Assembly (NCBI RefSeq): GCF_016616095.2
Contig: NZ_CP067089.2
Location: 3,224,001 to 3,288,000 of the forward strand
Direction: 5' to 3'
DNA from: Breznakiella homolactica
GTDB lineage: Bacteria; Spirochaetota; Spirochaetia; Treponematales; Breznakiellaceae
DNA: 64,000 nucleotides
Positions 1-8,746 of the stretch are shown in pieces. Under the pieces are notes generated by a model. The model made no database searches, had not been told where the DNA came from, and was given only the letters and a program-made list of their open reading frames with translations. The position numbers and the translations under genes are program-made. The stretch's first letter is position 1, and the number at the start of each line of letters is the position of its first letter.

Positions 1-1
1 G

Positions 2-454
2 TTCTTCTGGACGCCGGTAATTAATCCTGCTTCAAAGCGTTACAGCAACATCGGCGCAATAACATATGAAAACAGCAACTACGCCGGCGTAGGCTTATCC
101 CATCAGGCCCCCGCGACAACCCAGCAATATTATATTCCATATAATAAATCCCGGGAGTTGTATCTTGTTTTTATTGATAACACGATAATGCACAAACCAA
201 CCGCAACAATCGAAAATCCCAATTGGGGAGGAGAAGCGCCGGAAATATTAATCAGGAACAGTGTGGGAAATTTTTCCAGCCTGATCACTTATAATGGGCA
301 GCCCTATGTTTTCAAATATTTTAAGCTGACACAGGACTTTGTTGAAAATAACACAGTGGTAAAACAGGGATTAAAGTTGCTTGAAATCAATCTGAAAATT
401 CTCAAATCAGAAAGGGTCTTTCATTTTTCAGGTATTTATACGGAAAATGCATAA
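2..454 (+). CDS. 5'-truncated protein of unknown function, probably phage-tail related
   Basis: The frame is open from base 2 without a stop, so the gene enters the window from the left and its start is not visible. The remaining 150 residues show no family I recognise. They are rich in Asn, Tyr and Ile and read like a beta-rich structural protein. The stop lies 10 bases before the start of a tail-collar protein, which suggests one operon and a role in the same particle or adhesin. Base use is more AT-rich than in most of the window. The internal TTG near 158 is not a likely start because the frame continues upstream. Confidence 0.6.
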   Translation, partial: FFWTPVINPASKRYSNIGAITYENSNYAGVGLSHQAPATTQQYYIPYNKSRELYLVFIDNTIMHKPTATIENPNWGGEAPEILIRNSVGNFSSLITYNGQPYVFKYFKLTQDFVENNTVVKQGLKLLEINLKILKSERVFHFSGIYTENA

Positions 455-464
455 GGAACACACT

Positions 465-1439
465 ATGGCAGTAATAGATTTAACGTTACGTAATTTTTCT
501 ATTCCCAATTTTCCTTCATTAATCCCACCCTTCGGGACAAAAAAACCCGAAGAAGGCGAAGGCCTTTCTTCCATAGAAACCCACCGCAATATTGCCATGG
601 GGTTCCAGCGGCAGCGGCCGGTGACGATTTCGGAAAACTCCGAAACAACGGCTGTTGAAGCGGACGCGACCATTGTTCTGGCCGGCGCCGTATCGGAACT
701 GGCTTTAGGTAACGGCGCGTTCATCGGCTGCAGAGTAATCCTCATAAACAAGTCCGGACACAAAGTAAAACTGATTGGCGGTGATTCTGCACAGTATATA
801 TATGCCAATAAAACCCTGGAATTGTTCTGGATGGAATCATCCTGGGAAAGCCTGATACATAGCATTGTCGGCAGCCATGTGTTCACCGCTATATCCGACC
901 CGGTGGAATTATCCCGGCGGCGCTGGCTCCTGCTTGACGGCCGGGTCCTTCCCATTCTTCCTGATTACGATGAACTGGTGGATGTGATCTGGCGCGGCGT
1001 GGAGAGCAACGGAACGGTGGAAACCTATTACAGATGCGACGAAGACGGAACACGGAACGCCGGAGGTGGTTATTTTAAATTCCCTGACGGCCGGGGAAGG
1101 GTTATACGCTCCGCCGGCCGGGGTGATCCGGTGCCGGATAAGGACGGATTGCCAATTGATATCGCAAATGTTTTGTATGACGGAAAAGACGTGGGAGATC
1201 GTATTGATGATGGGATACGAAATATAAAGGCAGGGTTCGGCGGATTGCCTACCATGCATGTGTCGGCAGCTTCCCTTGTAAGCGGGTCAGGAACATTTTC
1301 ACTTGGGGGTGGTGTGGGATATTCCGGTGTGGATCCCTTTCTATGGGGATTTTTTGGAATTGATACTTCGTTAACATTACCAACCTCTCCCTGGAACCGT
1401 GACGCCTCCTTATCGGCGAATATGTGTTTGGTGTATTAA
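465..1439 (+). CDS. Phage tail-collar / tail-fibre-like protein (copy 1)
   Basis: A 324-residue protein. ATG 465 is chosen over the upstream in-frame ATG 447 because an AAGGA site lies just before it and the downstream paralogue starts with the same MAxIDLTLxNF motif. Residues about 145-220 (LDGR, a DYxELVD stretch, then FKFPDGRGRVIRSAGRG) match the pattern of phage tail collar domains, in which an L/FPD(L)RGR motif precedes the fibre tip. The C-terminus (PWNRDASLSAN, then hydrophobic residues) matches the usual collar ending. No signal peptide is visible. It probably forms the distal fibre of a phage tail or tail-like particle; which particle cannot be told from this window. Confidence 0.7.
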   Translation: MAVIDLTLRNFSIPNFPSLIPPFGTKKPEEGEGLSSIETHRNIAMGFQRQRPVTISENSETTAVEADATIVLAGAVSELALGNGAFIGCRVILINKSGHKVKLIGGDSAQYIYANKTLELFWMESSWESLIHSIVGSHVFTAISDPVELSRRRWLLLDGRVLPILPDYDELVDVIWRGVESNGTVETYYRCDEDGTRNAGGGYFKFPDGRGRVIRSAGRGDPVPDKDGLPIDIANVLYDGKDVGDRIDDGIRNIKAGFGGLPTMHVSAASLVSGSGTFSLGGGVGYSGVDPFLWGFFGIDTSLTLPTSPWNRDASLSANMCLVY

Positions 1440-1486
1440 TCCGGCAGGGATATCCTGATTCTTATTTTTATTTTATCGAGGTATAT

Positions 1487-2431
1487 ATGGCTATTATTGA
1501 CTTAACCCTTAACAATTTTCTCATTCCGAATTTTCCTTCCCTCAGTCCGTCTTTTGGTACGAAAAAAACAAAAAACGATGAAGGGCTGTCCTCGGTTGAA
1601 ATTCACCATAACATCGCCATGGCATTCCAGCGCCAGCGGCCTGTGGTGGTTTCAGAGAATTCAGAAACCACCGAGATCGGCGCTGACGCAACCCTTGTTT
1701 TTAACGGAACCGTATCGGAAGTATCCCTAGGCTCAGGGACGTTTATGGGCTGCAGGCTGATATTGATTAACAACACCGGACACAAAGTAACAGTACACAG
1801 CAGCGATGAAATAAAATACATCTACCGGGATACAATGACGGAACTCTTCTGGTATGGATCATGGGTATCCCTGGTAAAAACAAATGTCGGCAATATTGTC
1901 CATACCTCGATTTCCGATGAGGCCGAGCTTGCCCGGCGGCGGTATTTGAAGCTGGATGGAAAATGTATTCCTGTTTCCGATTATGAAGAACTGGTGGACA
2001 CGGTCTGGCGCGGCTCGGAAACCAACGACGCTGTCCAGGCATTTTTTAAATGTGATGGGGATGGAACCAAAAACGCCGCTGGGGACCATTTTAAATTACC
2101 CAATGTTATGGGCAAGGTGCTGAGAGCGGCAGGAAAGGGGGATCCAATCCCGGACAGATTGGGAGCTCCCTCCACAAACAGGTATGACGGAAAAGAAATA
2201 GGCGACAGCATTACTGACGCGATACGGAATCTCTACGGCTCCATAAGTTTTAAACCCGATTCGGGTAACTCACCATCAGGGGCTTTTTATGCGGCCGGAG
2301 AAGGCAACTGCAGTGGGGACAGCGGCCCTAAGTATGTCCGTTATGTCAACTTTGATGTATCCCGCATTGTCCCCACCGCCCCCTGGAACCGCGACGCCTC
2401 CGTATCCGCCAATGTCTGTATTATTTACTAA
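1487..2431 (+). CDS. Phage tail-collar / tail-fibre-like protein (copy 2)
   Basis: A 314-residue tandem paralogue of the gene before it. Both share the N-terminus (MAIIDLTLNNF), the FQRQRPV and SENSETT motifs, the central collar pattern (FKLPNVMGKVLRAAGKG) and the C-terminal PWNRDAS box. ATG 1487 is chosen because it follows a TCGAGG site and aligns with copy 1. Divergence is greatest in the last 80 residues before the terminal box, where a receptor-binding tip would lie. Two related fibres side by side suggest alternative or hetero-oligomeric tips. No tail-sheath, baseplate or integrase gene lies downstream, so the cluster ends here. Confidence 0.7.
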   Translation: MAIIDLTLNNFLIPNFPSLSPSFGTKKTKNDEGLSSVEIHHNIAMAFQRQRPVVVSENSETTEIGADATLVFNGTVSEVSLGSGTFMGCRLILINNTGHKVTVHSSDEIKYIYRDTMTELFWYGSWVSLVKTNVGNIVHTSISDEAELARRRYLKLDGKCIPVSDYEELVDTVWRGSETNDAVQAFFKCDGDGTKNAAGDHFKLPNVMGKVLRAAGKGDPIPDRLGAPSTNRYDGKEIGDSITDAIRNLYGSISFKPDSGNSPSGAFYAAGEGNCSGDSGPKYVRYVNFDVSRIVPTAPWNRDASVSANVCIIY

Positions 2432-2482
2432 AAGAGAGCACCACGGTTATATACGAGTATTTATTCTCATGTTTAGAAGTAC

Positions 2483-2509
2483 CCCCTCCGGCGGAAATGA
2501 CCGGAGGGG
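2483..2509. repeat. GC-rich hairpin after the tail-fibre genes
   Basis: Perfect 9-bp inverted repeat (CCCCTCCGG / CCGGAGGGG) with a 9-base loop. It is followed by A-rich rather than T-rich sequence on the plus strand, so it is not a standard intrinsic terminator, though it may still mark the end of the fibre transcript. Confidence 0.5.
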
Positions 2510-2518
2510 AGAAAAAAC

Positions 2519-2566
2519 TTGACAAATCAGCGATAATGAGGTTATCGTATAGAAAACGTTTTCTAT
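2519..2566 (+). promoter_or_regulatory. Promoter and LacI-type operator of the sugar-operon regulator
   Basis: A consensus -35 (TTGACA, 2519-2524) lies 18 bases before a -10-like TATCGT (2543-2548). It is followed at once by a perfect 18-bp palindrome, ATAGAAAACGTTTTCTAT (2549-2566), with the central CG typical of LacI-family operators. The operator covers the expected transcription start, so the regulator probably represses itself. Near-copies lie before the binding-protein gene at 3613 and 3645. Confidence 0.75.
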
Positions 2567-2577
2567 TGGAGTTCGGA

Positions 2578-3597
2578 GTGGCTAAGAAAAACGGGACCAT
2601 CAAGGATGTGGCCGAAAAAGCGGGGGTTTCAATTTCCACGGTTTCCCGGGTAATCAACGGCAATTATCCCGTTCACGCGGAAACAAAGAAACGGGTCCTC
2701 GAGATTATTGACTCGGTAAACTACAAACCCAATTCCATCGCGAAAAATCTCCGCAGCAGCAAATCCAACATGATCGCCCTCATCGTCGCCGATATCAGCA
2801 ACTATTTTTTCATGCACCTGGCAAAGGGCTTGGAGAAGGTCGTCGCCGAGCATGGTTTTAATATCCTCATCGCCAGCAGTGATGGGGACGTGAACAAAGA
2901 ACGGGTGCTCCTCAAATCCATGCACCAGGAACGGCCCGCCGCGCTGGTGATTACCTCCTTTGATTCCGACGGAACCCATATCAGGGATTTTACCGACAGC
3001 GGTATTCCCGTGGTGATGGCGGACCGTTTTATCGGAGGCATCGACTGCGATTGTGTGTATATGGATGATTTTAACGCGTCCTACATGCTCACAAAACACC
3101 TTCTCGATCTGGGCCACCGGAAAATCGCCATCGCAAATGTCCTGCTTTCCATCAGTTCCGGGAGGAGCCGGTATAAGGGCTATCTCAAAGCCCTTTCGGA
3201 AAAAGGCCTTAAGCCCCAAAGCCCTTACGTAAGCAGCGGTAATTTCGACGCCGAAAGCAGCCAGGCCTGGGTCCGCGGTTTGTTTAAACAGAAATCTCCA
3301 GCCACCGCTTTGGTCTGCGCCAACAATATCATGACCGTGGGAGCCCTTATGGCGTTCCGGGAACTTTCACTGGAAATCCCCAGGGATGTTTCCCTGGTTT
3401 CCATCGGGGAAATTCCCCTCCAGGAGCTGATTCATCCGAAGGTAACAAGCTGCCTCCACGACGGGTTCCGGATGGGGGAACTTGCCGGGGGCATGGTTAC
3501 GGACCGGCTCATCCAGGGATACAGCAGTCCCGGCCGGAAGAAAATCCTGCGGAGTGAATTCATCGACTACGGCTCAACCGCCAAGGTTGGGAGGTAG
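2578..3597 (+). CDS. LacI-family transcriptional regulator
   Basis: A 339-residue one-component regulator. The N-terminal HTH (TIKDVAEKAGVSISTVSRVING, about residues 7-28) and hinge helix precede a periplasmic-binding-protein-like sugar sensor from about residue 60. GTG 2578 is chosen because the upstream ATGs at 2497 and 2536 lie before the expected transcription start, while GGAG at 2568-2571 sits six bases before this GTG and the HTH then falls at the family's usual place. It should bind the 18-bp palindromes at 2549, 3613 and 3645, controlling itself and the downstream transport and catabolic operon. The inducer is unknown but is probably a sugar or sugar phosphate of this pathway. Confidence 0.92.
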   Translation: MAKKNGTIKDVAEKAGVSISTVSRVINGNYPVHAETKKRVLEIIDSVNYKPNSIAKNLRSSKSNMIALIVADISNYFFMHLAKGLEKVVAEHGFNILIASSDGDVNKERVLLKSMHQERPAALVITSFDSDGTHIRDFTDSGIPVVMADRFIGGIDCDCVYMDDFNASYMLTKHLLDLGHRKIAIANVLLSISSGRSRYKGYLKALSEKGLKPQSPYVSSGNFDAESSQAWVRGLFKQKSPATALVCANNIMTVGALMAFRELSLEIPRDVSLVSIGEIPLQELIHPKVTSCLHDGFRMGELAGGMVTDRLIQGYSSPGRKKILRSEFIDYGSTAKVGR

Positions 3598-3612
3598 ATA
3601 TATTTTGCGCTG

Positions 3613-3665
3613 ATAGAAAACGATTTCTATCGGGATTGTTTTCTATAGAAAACGTTGTCTATAGA
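3613..3665 (+). promoter_or_regulatory. Twin LacI operators and promoter of the sugar operon
   Basis: Two 18-bp sites, ATAGAAAACGATTTCTAT (3613-3630) and ATAGAAAACGTTGTCTAT (3645-3662), each differ from the perfect palindrome at 2549 by one base. Their centres are 32 bp apart, about three helical turns. A -35-like TTGTTT (3636-3641) and -10-like TATAGA (3660-3665) put the second operator inside the promoter. This arrangement suits cooperative repression. Confidence 0.75.
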
Positions 3666-3697
3666 CGGCGTATAGTTTCTATGAAAAGGAGAAACCT

Positions 3698-5029
3698 ATG
3701 AAAAAGGTTTGTTTGTTCATGAGCTGCTGTATACTGACCTCGATGATGCTCATTTCCTGCGGCGGCGGATCGGAAAAGGCGTCCGGCGGCGGTTCCGGGG
3801 CCGTAACCATGAAGGAGATCACCCTTCCCGAGGGACCGGTCACCATCAATATGATGGGGGGCGCCCACCTGATCACCACCACCCAGGCGGCCCTTAAAAA
3901 GTACATGGCCGACCACCCCAATGTGACCATAAACTTCGAGAAATACTCCTACGCCGAATATCCGGTCAAAATGCGGCTCCAGCTTTCCAACGGCGACGCG
4001 GTTCCCGATGTCGTCCTGGTGCACGATATTTTTATTCCCCAGTTTGTTAAGTCCGGCTGGCTTCTGGATCTTACGGACATGATTCCCATGGACCAGGTTC
4101 TTCCCACCATGGACAACGCCAGCGCCGGCGGAAGGATATACGGACTTCCGAACCAGGCGTCGACGGTATTCGCCTTTATGTACCGCGGCGATGTGTACGA
4201 TCAGCTGGGACTCGAACCACCGGAAACCTGGGACGAATATTTTGAGCAGGCCCTCAAACTGAAGGACGCGGGATACTACGCGGGAGCCATGGATCCTGCG
4301 AATCCCAACGATTATTTCCTCTGGTACATGGGTATGCTCGGGGGAAGTCTCTTTGACCGCCAGGGGAAGGTATCGCTGTACAAGGCGGAGGAAGCTCTGG
4401 AAATGCTCAAGAAAGCCTACGACGCCGGGGTCTTCCTCAAGAGCGGCCAGACCTCCACCGAAGGTGATTACTGGACTGTTTTCAACGAAGGCAAAATAGC
4501 CGCCTTCCCGGGGATGTCCTACGAAGCGTCCCGGTACCTGACCAACATGGATCCCAAGAGTCCCGCCTACGGAAACCTCAGGCTCGCTCCGGCGATGCGG
4601 TTCTCCCAGGACGGGCCCCTCAATTTTTCCGTGGACACCACCTTCTTTTCGGTGAACAAAAATTCAAAGAATCTTGAAGCCGCCCTGCACCTGGTGCAGT
4701 ACCTCACCCTTTCGGAGGAAGGCTGCCTCGCTTTCGCGAATGTGGACGGCGAGGGGATCAACGCGACCTATACCACCGCGTACATTCCGGGAATCCGGAA
4801 AGTGGTTGAGCAGGGAACCACCCCGTGGCCCCAGTTCGGCGGCCAGCGGGTCATCTCCGATGTGGCGAAAATCCTTCTCGATACGCTGCCCTCCATTCCT
4901 TACAAGGACGCCCGGTCACCCGAAGCGGAGGACATTGCAAAACGGATTGTGGGGGACATGTTCGTCAACGGTAAAATGACTCCCGCGGAAACCGTCGCCA
5001 AACTGAGAACCGAACTGGAACGGCTGTAG
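3698..5029 (+). CDS. ABC sugar transporter, substrate-binding lipoprotein
   Basis: A 443-residue family 1 extracellular solute-binding protein. The signal peptide ends in a lipobox, LISC, with Cys21 as the lipidation site, followed by a Gly/Ser-rich tether. The mature part has the usual motifs of carbohydrate-binding proteins (INMMGGAH, then a GLPNQAST hinge region and a C-terminal helical lobe). An AAAGGAG site precedes ATG 3698. It is the first gene after the twin operators and delivers substrate to the two permeases downstream. The exact sugar cannot be read from the sequence; the catabolic genes point to one broken down through a ketose phosphate. Confidence 0.92.
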   Translation: MKKVCLFMSCCILTSMMLISCGGGSEKASGGGSGAVTMKEITLPEGPVTINMMGGAHLITTTQAALKKYMADHPNVTINFEKYSYAEYPVKMRLQLSNGDAVPDVVLVHDIFIPQFVKSGWLLDLTDMIPMDQVLPTMDNASAGGRIYGLPNQASTVFAFMYRGDVYDQLGLEPPETWDEYFEQALKLKDAGYYAGAMDPANPNDYFLWYMGMLGGSLFDRQGKVSLYKAEEALEMLKKAYDAGVFLKSGQTSTEGDYWTVFNEGKIAAFPGMSYEASRYLTNMDPKSPAYGNLRLAPAMRFSQDGPLNFSVDTTFFSVNKNSKNLEAALHLVQYLTLSEEGCLAFANVDGEGINATYTTAYIPGIRKVVEQGTTPWPQFGGQRVISDVAKILLDTLPSIPYKDARSPEAEDIAKRIVGDMFVNGKMTPAETVAKLRTELERL

Positions 5030-5084
5030 CGGGATTCAACGGGAAGAAGCAGTGGTCCCAGGGAACCAAAGGGAGAACAGGGGT

Positions 5085-5972
5085 ATGAAAAATACAATAC
5101 AGAAAATCGCGAAGAACAAACACTGCTATATCTGGATTTCTCCGTTCTACATCGTGTTCGCGGTATTTACGGTATATCCCATGCTGTATGGCCTCTGGGT
5201 CAGTCTGACCAATTCCAACGGGTTCGACGCGCCCCGGTTTATCGGGTTCACAAATTACCTGCGGCTTTTCCAGGATCCCCTGTTCTGGAAATCCCTCTGG
5301 AACACCCTGGTCCTCTGGGCTCTCATCGTTCCCCTGCGTACCCTGCTGGCCCTGGTTTTCGCGGCGGTACTCAATTCACCCCATACCGTGGGGCGGCGGG
5401 TTTATTCGGTTATTATGCTGCTTCCCTATGTGACCGCGGTTCTCGTTATCGCGAATATTTTCCGGATGCTTTTTACCACCCAGGGCGGGCTTATAAATGT
5501 CCTCCTGGGTCACATAGGAATTCCGCCCGTGGGCTGGCTCGATACGGTGCAGATGTCGAAGATATCTATCGCCATAATGAACATCTGGCGGATGACCGGG
5601 TACTTTACCATCGTCATGCTCGCGGGGATGCAGAAGATTTCATCCTCCGTAAATGAAGCCGCCAGCCTCGACGGCGCGGGACCGTTCAGAAAGTTTTTCT
5701 CCGTAACCGTTCCTTTGATGAAGCCGGAAATATTTTTTGTATTGCTCATCTCCACCATCTGGGTCCTCCAGAACATGGGGGATGTCATGGTGCTCACCCG
5801 GGGCGGCCCCCTCAATTCATCCCTGAATCTGGTGTATTACATTTACCAGAACGCGTTCCTGTATTCCAAAGTCGGTTACTCCTCGGCCATGTCCTATGTA
5901 TTGTTTCTGCTGCTCATGGGATTCAGCGTGCTTTCGGTTAAGCGGAATGTTTCCGGGGACGGCGCAAAATGA
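5085..5972 (+). CDS. ABC sugar transporter permease, MalF/UgpA type
   Basis: A 295-residue inner-membrane permease with six predicted membrane segments and the ABC coupling motif NEAASLDGAGP at about residue 190. ATG 5085 with a GGGG site is preferred over the in-frame GTG at 5052. It overlaps the next permease by four bases, so the two are co-translated and should form the heterodimeric channel. No ATPase gene occurs in this operon, so a shared MsmK/UgpC-type ATPase encoded elsewhere is needed. Confidence 0.92.
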   Translation: MKNTIQKIAKNKHCYIWISPFYIVFAVFTVYPMLYGLWVSLTNSNGFDAPRFIGFTNYLRLFQDPLFWKSLWNTLVLWALIVPLRTLLALVFAAVLNSPHTVGRRVYSVIMLLPYVTAVLVIANIFRMLFTTQGGLINVLLGHIGIPPVGWLDTVQMSKISIAIMNIWRMTGYFTIVMLAGMQKISSSVNEAASLDGAGPFRKFFSVTVPLMKPEIFFVLLISTIWVLQNMGDVMVLTRGGPLNSSLNLVYYIYQNAFLYSKVGYSSAMSYVLFLLLMGFSVLSVKRNVSGDGAK

Positions 5973-6814
5973 AAATCCGGAGGGTAAAAAAATATATCGG
6001 AACATTTTTTTCGCTGGCGGCCCTGGCGGTTGTGGCGGTAATAACCTGTTATCCCTTTCTTATGATGATCATGGGGAGCTTTAAGGAAGACTACGAAATA
6101 TTTACCATGAACCCGTCGTTTTTCCCCAGGGACGGATTCAACTTAAAATTTTACCGGAAGCTTCTGGCGGAGTGGCCCTTTATACGGAACCTGCTCAACA
6201 GTGTCATTGTCACCGCCTCGGTAACCGCCATAGGATGTTTCTTCTGTACCCTGGCGGGGTTTACCTTCGCCAAGTACCGGTTCCCCTTTAAAAACGGGCT
6301 CTTCCTGGTGATGCTTTCGTCCATGATGATTCCGAGCATCTCCCTGATTGTGCCCACCTATCTCGTGGTCCGGGGCATGGGCGGCCTCAACCAGTACTGG
6401 TCGCTGATTCTTCCCGGAAGCATTCCCGCCTTCGGTATTTTTATGATCCGGCAGTTCGCCGTTTCCGGGGTGCCCGACGAGTCCCTGGAATACGCCCGGG
6501 TGGAAGGCGCCTCGGAATGGAAGATCCTGATGAAGATCGCCTTTCCCATGCTGTCGCCGGCCATATTTTCCCTGGCGATTCTGACCTTTATGAACACCTG
6601 GAACGATTTTCTCTGGCCGATCATCATCACCACGAAAAAGGAAATGCTCACCGTCACCGCGCTGCTGCGTTCCATCGGGGACGCGTCCCTGGCGGGCGGC
6701 TTCGGGGTGCTGCTGGCGGCCACCACCCTGAGCACCATACCCATGATCGTCCTGTATCTCCTGTTTCACAAAAAACTGATCCAGGGAATTCTCGACGGCA
6801 TGGGAAAGGAATAA
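5969..6814 (+). CDS. ABC sugar transporter permease, MalG/UgpE type
   Basis: A 281-residue permease with six membrane segments. The EAA-type coupling loop reads EYARVEGASEW at about residues 174-184. The start ATG lies inside the stop of the preceding permease (ATGA overlap). It pairs with that protein to form the membrane channel of the importer. The C-terminus (QGILDGMGKE) is close to the usual QGxxxGAVKG ending of this family. Confidence 0.92.
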   Translation: MKIRRVKKYIGTFFSLAALAVVAVITCYPFLMMIMGSFKEDYEIFTMNPSFFPRDGFNLKFYRKLLAEWPFIRNLLNSVIVTASVTAIGCFFCTLAGFTFAKYRFPFKNGLFLVMLSSMMIPSISLIVPTYLVVRGMGGLNQYWSLILPGSIPAFGIFMIRQFAVSGVPDESLEYARVEGASEWKILMKIAFPMLSPAIFSLAILTFMNTWNDFLWPIIITTKKEMLTVTALLRSIGDASLAGGFGVLLAATTLSTIPMIVLYLLFHKKLIQGILDGMGKE

Positions 6815-6863
6815 CTGCCGGCGGAAAGCCGGATTGCTGTAAATAAACTGAAAAGGAAAGGCC

Positions 6864-7814
6864 ATGTTGGTACAGGCACGGGAACTATTTCACCATTCCC
6901 TCGAGAACAAGTATATGACCGGGGCGTTTAATGTTTTTAATTTCGATACGTTGACGGCGGTTGTCGCCGCCGCCGAAGCGGAGCGGTCTCCGGTAATTAT
7001 CCAGGTATCCATGGGCGCCAGAAAATACGCCGAGGATTTTCGCTTGTTCCTGGAATGTATACACAAAGTCATCGAAACCTGTGCGGTACCGGTTCTCCTC
7101 CAGCATGACCACTGCTCAACCTTTGAAGCCTGCCGGGAAGCAATCGAATGGGGAATCCCCGCGGTGATGTTTGACGGTTCCCATCTGAGGTTTGAGGAAA
7201 ACATCGAGCGGACCCGGGAGCTTGCCGGTTACGCCCATGCCCGGGGTGTCTGGGTGGAGGCTGAACTGGGTTCCCTCCCGGGATTTGAGGATGAAGTTTT
7301 TTCCGCCGAAAACAAATACACCGAACCGGATCAGGCGGCCCGTTTTATAGAAGAAAGCGGCTGCGACGCCCTGGCGGTGGCGGTGGGCACATCCCACGGC
7401 GGGGTCCTGTCGGACGAGAGCCTGCCCCTCGCTTTTGACCGGCTCGCGGAAATCCACGCGGCGCTGCCGGACTTTCCCCTGGTGCTCCACGGCGGGGCTT
7501 CCCTGGAAAAGGACCTCATCGACGCCGTCAACGCCGCGGGCGCCCGGGTTCCGTATCTGCGCAACGCTTCGGAAGCGGATGTTTCCGAATGCCGCAGGTA
7601 CGGCGTATGCAAAGTGAATATGGATGTGGACAACTTCATGGCCTACACAACGGCGGTGCTGGAGACCCTCAGGGAAAAACCGGACAAGTACGACCCCCGG
7701 GTGTACCTGCGTCCGGCCAGGGATGCCTTTAAAAATCAGGTGCGGCATAAGATGAGAAATGTCCTCCGCAGTTCGGACAAAGCCGGGTTGTTCGCGGGGA
7801 GTAAAATTGTATGA
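6864..7814 (+). CDS. Class II ketose-bisphosphate aldolase
   Basis: A 316-residue zinc aldolase of the fructose/tagatose-bisphosphate family. The metal and catalytic motif is LQHDHC (Asp82, His83), where most relatives have LHLDHG. Further expected zinc ligands are His178 (GTSHGG) and His209 (LHGGAS), both present. It should cleave a ketose-1,6-bisphosphate, or a related sugar phosphate, to dihydroxyacetone phosphate and an aldehyde. It overlaps the following PfkB kinase by four bases, so kinase and aldolase probably act in sequence. The Cys after DH and the long segment around 139-160 set it apart from housekeeping Fba, so a dedicated substrate such as tagatose bisphosphate is plausible. Confidence 0.88.
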   Translation: MLVQARELFHHSLENKYMTGAFNVFNFDTLTAVVAAAEAERSPVIIQVSMGARKYAEDFRLFLECIHKVIETCAVPVLLQHDHCSTFEACREAIEWGIPAVMFDGSHLRFEENIERTRELAGYAHARGVWVEAELGSLPGFEDEVFSAENKYTEPDQAARFIEESGCDALAVAVGTSHGGVLSDESLPLAFDRLAEIHAALPDFPLVLHGGASLEKDLIDAVNAAGARVPYLRNASEADVSECRRYGVCKVNMDVDNFMAYTTAVLETLREKPDKYDPRVYLRPARDAFKNQVRHKMRNVLRSSDKAGLFAGSKIV

Positions 7815-8746
7815 TACGGGCGCTGTGTCTCAATCCCGCGGTGGACAGGTTTTACAACATCGATAATTTTACCCACGGGTTCCAGTTTAAAAATAATATT
7901 CCCCACATCGCGGCGGGCGGCAAAGGCATCAATGTCGCCCGGGCCGCGGCGGGATTGGGCGCGGAGGTTGAAGTCCGGGGATTTATCGGCGGTCCCAACG
8001 GAGAATTTATCCGGGATGAAATGGAGCGCTGCGGCTGCCGGTCCGACTGGATAACGGTTCCGGACAATACCAGGGTAACCATCAACATCATCGATAACGC
8101 CGGAAAGAAGGAAAGTGAAATTGTAGAAGCCGGTTTTACGGTGCCGGAGGATCTGGCGGAGGAATTCCTGTTCCGCCTCCGCGGGGATACCGTGAAGGGT
8201 GATGTCATTATCTGTTCGGGGCTGTCCCTGCCGGGACTGCGGGACAGCATCTACCGGGAAATCAGCGGCCTCTGCGCCGAGGCCGGGGCGTACTGTTTCC
8301 TCGATACCAGCGGCGATCTTCTGACCGCCTCCATAGGCGGGAGATACCTGTTCGCGAAACCGAACATGCATGAGCTGCTTGCCCTGTACGGGGAAACGGA
8401 ATACCGGGATGAGGAACAGCTTGCCGCCCTGGGCCGCCGGATGCGGGACAGCGGCATTGAACAGCTCATGGTATCCATGGGGAGCCGGGGCGCGCTGCTT
8501 CTTCTCAATGATAAAACCTACATGGCCGCGGTACCGAAGGTTAAGGCTGAAAAAACCATCGGCTGCGGCGACGCCGCGGTCGCGGGCTACGCCGTGTCGT
8601 TCATACACGGAAATGACCCCCCGCGTTCATTGGCCTTTTCCATGGCCTGCGCGGTGGCCAATTCCATGAATCGGGAACTGAAAAGTCTCGATGGGGATAT
8701 TATCAGGGATTTGCTCCCGCAGATCCACATTACGGAGTTACCATGA
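7811..8746 (+). CDS. PfkB-family sugar-phosphate kinase (FruK/LacC-like)
   Basis: A 311-residue ribokinase-fold kinase. It starts with the NPAVDR motif typical of 1-phosphofructokinase and tagatose-6-phosphate kinase, followed by GGKGINVARA at residues 36-45. The anion-hole and base motif is GCGDAAVAG starting at residue 251, with Asp254 as the predicted catalytic base; the usual second residue is Ala, here Cys. It probably phosphorylates a ketose phosphate that the aldolase encoded just upstream then cleaves. Both its start and its stop overlap the neighbouring genes (ATGA), showing tight translational coupling. Confidence 0.9.
   Translation: MIRALCLNPAVDRFYNIDNFTHGFQFKNNIPHIAAGGKGINVARAAAGLGAEVEVRGFIGGPNGEFIRDEMERCGCRSDWITVPDNTRVTINIIDNAGKKESEIVEAGFTVPEDLAEEFLFRLRGDTVKGDVIICSGLSLPGLRDSIYREISGLCAEAGAYCFLDTSGDLLTASIGGRYLFAKPNMHELLALYGETEYRDEEQLAALGRRMRDSGIEQLMVSMGSRGALLLLNDKTYMAAVPKVKAEKTIGCGDAAVAGYAVSFIHGNDPPRSLAFSMACAVANSMNRELKSLDGDIIRDLLPQIHITELP

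Noticed and set aside
2483..2509. Strong hairpin considered as an intrinsic terminator of the fibre genes
   Set aside because: An A-rich, not T-rich, tract follows on the plus strand, and no T run follows on the minus strand, so only a plain inverted repeat is recorded.
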